Shown piece by piece: positions 56,197-64,000 of a stretch of 64,000 nucleotides of DNA. The stretch lies in the NCBI GenBank assembly GCA_025667525.1, contig CM046877.1, forward strand, positions 296,976,364-297,040,363, in the 5' to 3' direction. The notes under the pieces are model-generated. The model saw only the letters and a program-made list of their open reading frames with translations, was not told the origin of the DNA and made no database searches. Position 1 is the stretch's first letter, and the number at the start of each line of letters is the position of its first letter. The DNA is from Glebionis coronaria (lineage: Eukaryota > Streptophyta > Magnoliopsida > Asterales > Asteraceae). The position numbers and the translations under genes were made by a program.

Positions 56197-59100
56197 AGTC
56201 CACGGGAATGGGGCAAACAATAGGCAATAAGTTGTTATATATTGATGTTATCCGTGCATGTTTGCATATATAAAGGTTTAGTATGTTTTCTCCCCCAGTT
56301 ATAAATACAGTAAAGATGGGGCCATGAACTCACCTTAGTGGTAATGATGTAGTGATGATGTCACTGAATAAACTGGCACAATATAATCACGAGTATGACT
56401 CAGTAAATGCACAATAATAATGCACAAATAAATGTAACTGATGAAAATGCATGATCACAAATTAATAAGTCGTTACAATTGTTTAAGTGCTTCAATTTAT
56501 AGTGAGCTGTCAATAATATAATATATATTTTTTGTTTCTAAAAATATATTTAGATTATCTAATAAAAGTGTAATAAATTAAATAAATAGATTTTTATTTA
56601 ATTTAATTAACTGTAAGAAAATAATATATTCTATTTAATTTTCTTAAGGATCCAAATATATTTATTACGGTTCGTTTGTTTATTAAGTCTTGTAAATAAA
56701 TCTTAGTAATTTATTTAATAGCCAAAATAATTAATTTAATTTGTTAATAAAATACTTTATTAATATTTTTAACTAAATTAAAATTACACACAAGTCCTTG
56801 TACTATAGTAGCTTCCAAAATACCATTTAGGGTTTAGTTCGTTAAGTGTTTCACCTTGTTAGTCCTTGTCCGTTATATTTAATTCCAAAACACGCCCCTA
56901 GGGCTTATAAAACTTTCAAACGGTGGCAACTTAGGTCCCTAGGGTTTCCTAGTCTCAAAATAATTACAACCGAGTCCCTAGGGCTCGGTTTATCTTTGTG
57001 AAATGACAAAACACCCCCCTTAAGTCTCGAAAACATTTAATAAGGGGGCTAGGGCTTGTATTAAGTTTCGAAAATGACACATCTAGTCCCTTGTGTCTCG
57101 AAAACTTTTATAAGCACAAAAAGTAACCTAGGGTTTTATATAAGTTTCCAAAGTGACAAAAATAGTCCTTATGGTTTGGTTGGTTCTCGCTTTAAACACA
57201 AACGCACCCTATACTTTTATAAATAACAAATTTGGTCCTTATACTTCTTTAAAGGTCACGAAAATTATATACTTGTTTTATTAATTTATGTTTTTGACTA
57301 TAACTTTCACCAAATTACAACAAAGGCACGAAAAGTCCCCCAAAAATGGGTTTAGGCTTGGTTGGCCCAATAGGGTCACGGTTTGGATTTAATGGGCCTA
57401 ACGGGCTTGTTTGAGTTACCAAAAAATCTTATTAGGCAAAACTAATAAGTCCAAACTAGTTAATTGGGCTTATGGGCTTATAGGGTTCTCGGCTTATAGC
57501 TTATAGCTTTTTTGTGTCTCGGCTTATAATGATAAGCCGTATAATGGCTTATTCGACTCATGGCTTATTAAAGGCTTATACAAGTGGGCTTATTATGTTC
57601 GACTTATATAAGTTTTATGGGCTTATTTGTCTCGGCTTAAAATAAGCTTATGGGATTATAGTTTGAGCTTATTGCTTAGTTTATCTAGTGAAATAAATTA
57701 TTAACTAGGGCTTACTTAGGTTTCTTTAAGCACGATTTCTAACTAGTTCATCATAAGCATAAGGTTTTTGAAGCATGTTTGCCCACGAAACATAATGAGC
57801 CATGGGCTTATATGTTGTTTGTGGGTTGTCTTATGGTGTATTTTACGTGTGCATGCAAACATAACTTCATTTTCTAAGCTTCTACATGCATGACATGTGA
57901 TAAGAAGTAAGAAAAGGTTGAAATGGAGGTTTTAAACTTACTTGTATGTAGGAAGATGATGAATGATGAACAACACTAGCCAAACCCTTGTTTCTACTTG
58001 AGTTCTACACGAATGGAGTTTATAGTCGGGGCCTAAGCTTCTTGTTTTGCCTTGTGAGCCACGAATTGGGAAAGAACTTGCACTAAATGCTATGAGGACC
58101 AAGGTTTTGGGGTAGTAAATGTTTGTTTCGTCTAGGTAATATATAGATCCGAGTATGGTGTTAAGTGAGTGAGAAGTAAAGTCCAAATGTGCTAGATAAA
58201 TATCAAGGTGAGGCTTATGTGTGTGGCTTGGGGTTAGGTCACGGCAAGAGAGAGCTTTGGCTAGATATGATGTGATTTTGGGGTACAAGGTGGTACTAGG
58301 TTTTTAATGCATATGTTGTACACTTGTCTTTTGGAAGCCCTCTACCCGTCGCATCTCTATGAGTCAAAGGGGAAAAATTGGGTGCTTGCATAGTGTAACT
58401 ATAATGAGGTGATGTATAAGATGTAAGGTTTATGTGGTTTTGGATTTCTACACGTCTAAGGGAAAGGGTATGTGTTAGTTGTTTAAGGTTCACTTACAAA
58501 GCATATCTAAGTACTAAGATATCATGGTACTTCCCACTAATGGCAACAAATGTACACATTGTCTTTTGTTTAATGTATAGCCGGCGGTTTTTGTTAGTCA
58601 AGAGAAAGTGAGGTGACTTAAATAGTGTATGGTTTTAAATGAGTAGCTAATGGTACATGTCAAGTTGTCTAGTATAAGTTTTAATGATTTTAAGTTAGTA
58701 TAAATGTGTGTTGAGAGGTATTCGGCTAGAATGTTGTGCCTAGGATGGTTTTAAGTTTGATTATAGTGTCTTGGTATGGTTATTAGGATTATAGGTATAA
58801 TATTGTAGAAGTAGGTTCAAGTCTAAGTTAATTTGGTTAAGTTTTGGGATCCTTGGTGAAAGTATAGTCTTACTTAAATAAATGTGTAGTTTACTTTATT
58901 TTAAATGTAAGACATTTGTGAAAATGTGTTAAAGTGGATAATTGTAATGTTTAATGATAAAAAGTAGTTTATGTCGTATCGTAGTATTGTTTGTGAGGTG
59001 AGGAAAATATATAATTATATATTTTTAAGTATAAAATAGTTCTTTGGTAAACGTTATTAAATTGTGATCATGAGTTTAGATTTTTTTATAAATCATATTG

Positions 59101-59390
59101 ATGTATGCCTATGATCAAGTGTTTCAGGTGACTTAAAAGTCCCAAAAGAATGATTGTTTAAAACCTCGTATGCTCATATAATGTAGTCATACAAATGTGA
59201 TTGTGTCCTTATGATTAAACACTCATAATCATAATATAATGTCATATGATCAAATGTTTCCATGTTCTGATGATTTAAATGATGTAAGCTTATGTATGAT
59301 GCATATGATTGCTCAAAGATTTCATGCAAAGGTGGTAATATATATAGATATCCTGAGATGACGTGTACAATGATGTCATAGTCAAAACCT
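56197..59390. other. Degraded gypsy LTR-like sequence, non-coding
   Basis: AGTTATAAATACAGT and GGGGCCATGAACTCACC near 56300-56335 are words common in long chromovirus LTRs. CCCTAGGG-type words (56890-57130) and a GGGCTTAT/GGCTTATA-rich stretch (57410-57690) support a repeat origin. The TGAACTCAC word has the same orientation as in the large gypsy LTR, so probably minus strand. I find no boundaries and no credible ORF. The first bases should continue the integrase scrap of 31505-31734 but are not clearly recognisable. Confidence 0.45.
57417..57690. repeat. GGGCTTAT-rich degenerate repeat
   Basis: GGCTTAT or its near variants occur more than ten times in about 270 bp without fixed spacing. Confidence 0.7.
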
Positions 59391-59394
59391 GAAA

Positions 59395-60122
59395 TTTACA
59401 GGTTTTACATCAACTCCTAAAGAGGAGGCATACATGTAGAAGGTGCCTTATGCTTCGGTTGTATAATCTATAATGTATGCTGTTAGATGCACAAGGCCTG
59501 ATGTCGCGTTTGCTCAGAACTTGGTCAGTAGATACCTACAGAATCCAGGGAAGCTCCACTAGACTGTTGTTAAACATATTATAAAGTATTTGAGGAGTAC
59601 TAAAGATATGTTTTTGGTATATGGAGGGAAACCAGACACATAATTGAATGTTACAGGTTTCTGTGATGCGTCCTGGCAATGTGATAAAGACGATACGAAG
59701 TCTCAGACGGGTTACGTTTTTGTTATCAATGGAGGAGCAGTTGATTGGAAGAGCAAGAAACAGACATCGATTGCAATTCATGCTACTAATCCGAGTACAT
59801 GGCTGCTTTAGAAGTTGCTATGGAAGCTGTTTGGATTAGGAAGTTTATTGAAGATCTTAGAGTGATGCCTTCAATTAAAGAACCTATTGATATGTATTGT
59901 GACAATTCTGGCGCAATAATATTTGCCAATGACCCTGGAGTCATGAAAGGCGCCAGACACTTTATGCGTAGACATCACTACGTCCGAGAACAAGTTGAAG
60001 CTCGGGAAATCAAATTGATAAAAGTACACACAGATGATAACGTAGCAGATCCTCTGACTAAGGCTTTGCCTAAACCAAAGGTAGTTAAGCATGCCAAGGC
60101 GATTGGGGCTGCAACTAGCTAG
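59395..60122 (+). pseudogene. Copia RNase H fragment (copia 3)
   Basis: Translation with stops: VPYASVV.SIMYAVRCTRPDVAFAQ, then VKHIIKYLRSTKDMFLVYGG, then CDASWQCDKDDTKSQTGYVF, GAVDWKSKKQTS, a frameshift near 59790, then ALEVAMEAVWIRKFIEDL, MYCDNSGAIIFANDPG and HTDDNVADPLTKALPKPK. This is the end of a copia pol of a different lineage from copia 1 and 2. RT and upstream domains are absent. Internal stops at about 59434, 59469, 59560 and 59642. A remnant with its 3' LTR downstream. Confidence 0.87.
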
Positions 60123-60933
60123 CGAACTCATGCAATAAATCTATGATTAGTATTTGGATAAAGGATGTTATGACATTATTATATAATAAAATAAAGATTG
60201 GGTTTCGTTTATTTCTATTATTTAATAAGTGTATCTTATTTTACATGTTTTAATCCATGAATAAATGTTATGCTAAATGTCCGTTGTCGATTAATAATAT
60301 GGGAGTATTATTAAACTAAGACAAATCAAAATAGCGATAGAGTATACTTGAAAGTATACTGATCGATTTTGGATGATATTCGATGAATCAAATATAGGAC
60401 TTACCCCAACTATATGTTATTACTTTATGGATCTTTGTCATTAAGTAAAACATAAAATAGTTACCCTTAGACTTGAGATACCAGGAAACTGTTATGAATC
60501 TAGTGCATCTCTGTGGAATAATCTAACGTTAAACGTAACTGGTAGCTATAAGGATTATTTTCGGAAGTGTTGTAAAATTCATAAGTTTTGCTCGTAGTCA
60601 ATATGGAATTTATTTCCTCCAATTTCGTTTTGGAGTTTAATACAGATGGGCCCCTCGTGGGATTAGTAAGATGTTTGTGTGGCCACACCCAAATTTGTTT
60701 TGGTAATCTTGCTGAATCTGTAAACGAGAAACAGAATGGTTAATAAAAGGAATGACTAAGATCCATATCCTTGTTAACGTTGTATTAGAAATAAAAGGAT
60801 AATAATAACGATGCCGAATCGTTAAAAGGTTTTGTCCAGGAGACCTTACTCGAGTTGTACTAGAGACATTGCTAAGTGTAACTAGACGCTAGTCAATGTA
60901 ATCACGATATTTGAAATATGTCCAAGTGGGAGC
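60123..60933 (+). other. Copia 3 3' untranslated region and polypurine tract
   Basis: Non-coding. Ends CCAAGTGGGAGC (60922-60933), a typical copia polypurine tract, right before TGTAAGTTTATGG. Confidence 0.65.
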
Positions 60934-61765
60934 TGTAAGTTTATGGACTTATATTTAATAGTCGTGTGATAGGATCGAACTCGAGATTACGGGATTGCAC
61001 ACAATACGTAAAGAGTTAATATAATTAAGAAATATATTTATTGTATTTATTAATTTATTTAATAAATATATTTATGTATTTATTTATTTAACTGAGCAAG
61101 TAACTATATAACCTTAATGATCGTTAAATAATTAATAGTTAAGTTATAACGAGCGTTAAATAAATATATAGTATGTATACTAAAGGAAAGAAGAACGGAA
61201 GGTTCCGGAACACCCCATGGGGGGGGGTGTTCGACCGTCGGTTATGCCCTAAGGGAGGGGGGCAATTGTTGCCTTATATTTATCTTGGGCTATAAGATGT
61301 TTAGTCCTATAAATACACATCTTAATCCCCTTATAATCACAACAACAATAATCTTTCCCCTCCTTCTTTCTCTTGGTCGATCGCAACACCACACCAACAA
61401 ATGGTTTTAGTTGGTTTTTCTTGGTTGATCGATTGTATACGTAATCTAGTCCTAGCCCCTCTCTAGGGTTGTTGGGTAGATTATTTACAAGCGTTGTAGC
61501 TCGGTTTTCACGTGCTAGAATCACGGTTAGCTCGTTGTATTACGTGTGTACAAGAACGTAACATAGTCTTACTTTAGACTATATCTTGGTATATACGGTA
61601 TAAACCAGAATTGGTGATTCATTATTCGTCTTGTGGAATTGCTTTAGCGTAAAGGTATGTAACCCCAATTCGATTAATTATAATTGTGTTATTAATTATG
61701 ATCTTGTTAAATCGCTTCCGCTATATGTGCTTTGATCTCGTTTAGGGTTTTATATAATTGTTATG
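60934..61765 (+). repeat. Copia 3 3' LTR, right boundary uncertain
   Basis: Starts TGTAAGTTTATGG after the polypurine tract. It includes a G9 run (about 61221) and a leader-like region (CTATAAATACACATC near 61308, a TATA box, then CT-rich sequence), ending in a TCGCTTCCGCT word common near copia LTR ends (about 61712). No partner LTR in the window, so the end is estimated. Confidence 0.5.
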
Positions 61766-61768
61766 ATA

Positions 61769-62053
61769 TTAATAAACCTCCATCAATGTCACTGGTGGCA
61801 TTGTTATTTCTTCCTCTTCTTCATCGGACCCGTCATCACTCGAGATGACAATCACGTCATCCCAGTTCCAATTAACTAAGTTTGGGTTGAAAACGGGCTA
61901 GGATGTGGAGCAAGGATACGAGAAGGAGGTGAAAAAAGATGCATTGAAACACAAAAACCAATGTTATATACAAAGTTCGTTATTATAACGTTACAGAAAA
62001 AAAATTCTAACCTCCAAATCATCGTTGGCGTTTCTGTCATTGGATGTTGACAT
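61769..62053 (-). CDS. Possible two-exon mini-gene with acidic SUMO-interaction-like motif
   Basis: Exon 1, 62053-62012, MSTSNDRNANDDLE; donor G|GTTAGA (GT at 62011-62010); intron 114 nt; acceptor CACATCCTAG|CCC; exon 2, 61897-61769, PVFNPNLVNWNWDDVIVIS, then SDDGSDEEEEEITMPPVTL, MEVY, stop. Phase 0 joins without a stop, giving 56 residues. DDVIVISSDDGSDEEEEE has the form of a SUMO-interacting motif (hydrophobic V-I-V-I flanked by acidic residues). I do not recognise the gene. It may be a fragment of a transposon-captured or truncated host gene, since the copia 3 LTR ends next to its stop. Confidence 0.4.
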
Positions 62054-62845
62054 GGTGTAGAGGAATGACGGGATTGTGATGAATGATGAATGATGACATA
62101 AGAGGAAGGAGTAGAGATTTACATAGGCTGCAAGAATGAAACACAGAATAAATATTAGGGCTGTTGCCATATTTTCCAAATAAAAGTGTAGTTGACATTC
62201 CAAAAAAAGTAATTGCGACATACAGCTTCTCATGCGTTGAGATATTCCACAGTGTAGGAGATTTCTGTTTTTGGATGTGTTGAGATGTTAAGTAAGGTAA
62301 TGTTGAGGAAAGTTACTACTAATATGAATGGTGAGATGATGGGATGAGTTTTTCAACAGTAAATATAAAGCCTTTATAAATAATAGAGATATGTGTCATT
62401 CATATAAAAAAAATATATAAAAATATATAAGAATAAAATAAAAACAGTTTTTCCACAAAGTCAAACAAGTTGAAGCAACATTACGCAAAATGTAAAACTA
62501 GGTTTAAAACCTAAAAGTAATTAATGTTAGTAACCTTGATTTTTGAATATAAAAAAGAACGTGAGTTTAGTTATTTTGATAGGATACTCTTTTATTAATA
62601 CCTCACCTAAAATATAAAAAGTATATAATTTTTGTATTTTTTGTTTTCACAGTTTATAGTATTTTTATCAGTTTCTATTCGTATTTTTGTTTATTTATTA
62701 CTTTTAACCTATTAAACTCTATAATTTTTATTTCGTATTTCAAGATATCGTTTTTATAAAAAATAAAAAATAACTATTTATATCATTTTTATAGCATAAA
62801 TAATATCGTATTTCAAGATATAATTTTTATATCATTTTTATAACA
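62054..62845. other. AT-rich intergenic region
   Basis: No feature recognised. The part next to 62053 would be the 5' flank of the mini-gene. The rest is AT-rich up to the Helitron end at 62846. Confidence 0.5.
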
Positions 62846-63706
62846 CTAGAATGGTACCCGCGCAATGCGAAGGTTAGTACCTAATAACGAATTTTAAGAC
62901 TAACAAATATTAATCTCTTACTTATTATAAAGTTATAAAATAATCGAATTAAAAAACCTACTAAAATTGAAAAAGACTAAAAATTAATAAAAATATATCA
63001 AAATAGATATTGAATTAAAAAGCACAAAATTTCAAAAAATATAGTGAAATTAAATTATAAAAATAATAAATAAATAAAAATATTTTTCAATTTAAAAGAA
63101 AAAATGTTATTTTAAAAGGTTGTTACAAATGTTTGTTACAAAAGGTTGTTTGAAAAAAGTTATCTATACTACTATATAAAGCATTTGGGACTTCTCATAA
63201 AAAGCAAGGCTGAATTTTAAGATACTTTTTCTTACTAAATAAGTGAATTTATTGATGTCATTCTCACATTAATATCATGAACCAAGCTAACAACTATTTG
63301 TAACAAACTTTTGCAACAACCTATTAAAAATAATTTTTATATTTGAATTGAAAATATCTTTTTATTTAATTATTCTTTTCAAAATCTAATTTCACCATAT
63401 TTCTTAAAATTTTTTGCTCTATAATTCAACACCCATTTTAACATATATTTATAACTTTTTTTTTTTTCATTTTTAGTGGGTTTATTTTGATTCAATTTTT
63501 GTACAATTTTGACACTAATTAAAATACAAACTTGACGATAAGAGTGTAACATTTGTTCGCCGCAAAATTTATCATCGGGTATTCGCCGCCGCATTGTGCG
63601 GGTACCATACTAGTAGTATATAATGTTGATAAAAATATCAACAACTTGCTTGATTTATTAAAAAGTCTGAATTTTCAACGTTGCTTGCTTTATAAAGTAG
63701 TATACA
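62846..63706 (-). mobile_element. Helitron B, non-autonomous, minus strand, interrupted by Helitron A
   Basis: On the minus strand the 3' end is CGCATTGCGCGGGTACCATTCTAG followed by host T. The 5' end reads TGTATACTACTTTATAAAGC next to a host A, with TG where the canonical TC is expected. Its AT-rich interior aligns with Helitron A. Removing Helitron A leaves about 410 bp. The subterminal hairpin is decayed. No coding capacity. Confidence 0.6.
63163..63613 (+). mobile_element. Helitron A, non-autonomous (451 bp)
   Basis: Begins TCTATACTACTATATAAAGC after a host A and ends CTAG before a host T, the Helitron insertion rule. An 8-nt gap separates CTAG from a perfect hairpin, CCGCA-TTG-TGCGG (63589-63601). 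AT-rich, no ORF. Inserted into Helitron B, to which it is related, in the opposite orientation. Confidence 0.75.
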
Positions 63707-63844
63707 TAAATAAAATTATAAAACATAAAAAAGAAAAAAGGGTTACCAATTGTTTTACATTAGCCATTTTGATAAAAGGGGCAGAGGTAACAAACGTAAC
63801 GGCGTTAAACATTATTAGTTCCAAACATTGGTGTAAGTAAACCA

Positions 63845-63935
63845 ATGAAGTTTGTTGATTGGTATGTGAAGATTGCAGCTGTATCAGCAGCAATTGGTGG
63901 ATCCATGGAATATTTCATGATCAAGACCGGTTTCT
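63845..63935 (+). CDS. First exon of a probable host gene, small conserved plant protein
   Basis: ATG at 63845: MKFVDWYVKIAAVSAAIGG, then SMEYFMIKTGF; the donor at 63936 (TTCT|GTTAGT) leaves the last codon split (T + next exon). Read without splicing, a stop occurs two codons later (TGT TAG). The pattern K-x-x-x-x-Y-x-K-I-A-A-x-S-A-x-I-G-x-S-M-E-x-F-M-I-K-T-G-F matches my memory of a short, widely conserved plant membrane-type protein whose next residues would begin with Y-D-K; I cannot name it reliably. A hydrophobic stretch (residues 9-20) fits a membrane anchor. The remaining exons lie right of the window. Confidence 0.5.
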
Positions 63936-64000
63936 GTTAGTTCCCCTTTTTTCTTTTTATATTCCTTCATCTTATCCACCACTTTTAACCGGAATATGAT

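Noticed and set aside
57938..58493. Two minus-strand ORFs (116 and 65 codons)
   Set aside because: No motifs, low-complexity AT-rich surroundings, inside a probable degraded LTR.
61249..61524. 91-codon minus-strand ORF
   Set aside because: Lies inside the copia 3 LTR; no protein features.

Overview
The window is repeat-dominated plant nuclear DNA and almost certainly comes from a daisy-family (Asteraceae) genome. There is no bacterial-style gene organisation. Nearly everything is nested LTR retrotransposons, and several protein segments have the wording I know from Asteraceae (Tanacetum-type) retrotransposon annotations, such as the long extra ORFs downstream of copia pol. These assignments rest on recognising motifs in the translations, not on a search.

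Layout, left to right. (1) 1-31.5 kb is an old SIRE/Maximus-like Ty1/copia element on the + strand (copia 1). It has a broken pol, a leader with a 25-bp minisatellite, a broken extra ORF and a 3' LTR near 31.19 kb; its left end lies outside the window. Two Athila-like Ty3/gypsy elements sit inside it. Athila-1 (7730-19731, minus strand, TSD GCCAC) is nearly intact. Athila-2 (21508-30670, plus strand, TSD GATAT) is non-autonomous and encodes only gag and protease followed by an acidic tail. (2) A scrap of chromovirus integrase (about 31505-31734) was the target of a large, decayed chromovirus-type element (31735-56191, minus strand, TSD ATTAC) with LTRs of about 3.4 kb. (3) The 5' LTR of that element holds a very young SIRE-like copia 2 (42831-54825, TSD TAAGT). 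Its 527-bp LTRs differ at 3 positions, and its gag, pol and extra-ORF frames are long. (4) 56.2-59.4 kb looks like another degraded gypsy LTR. A copia RNase H fragment with a 3' LTR follows (59.4-61.8 kb). (5) The right edge is more gene-like: a possible two-exon mini-gene (62053-61769, minus), two nested related Helitrons (62846-63706), and the first exon of a probable host gene at 63845.

The most unusual signal is in copia 2. A short motif, roughly (G/A)CG(C/T)TGACA, recurs about 40 times across the element in clusters with a dominant 21-bp spacing. It occurs in the LTR upstream of the TATA box, upstream of a second, internal TATA/CCAAT promoter in front of the extra ORF, and in frame inside gag, the pol spacer and the extra ORFs. 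A second theme is arrays of TTTATTCCGAA-like units in the leaders of three elements from two superfamilies: 18-bp period in both Athila elements and 25-bp in copia 1. A third is repeated polypurine-tract-like motifs inside the 3' parts of four elements.

Functionally, only Athila-1 and copia 2 still carry most of an enzymatic pol. Athila-2 shares Athila-1's LTR termini, primer-binding site and 3' untranslated region, so it probably depends on an Athila-1-like partner. Relative insertion order inferred from nesting: chromovirus integrase scrap first; then copia 1 and the large gypsy element; then the two Athila elements inside copia 1 and copia 2 inside the large gypsy LTR.
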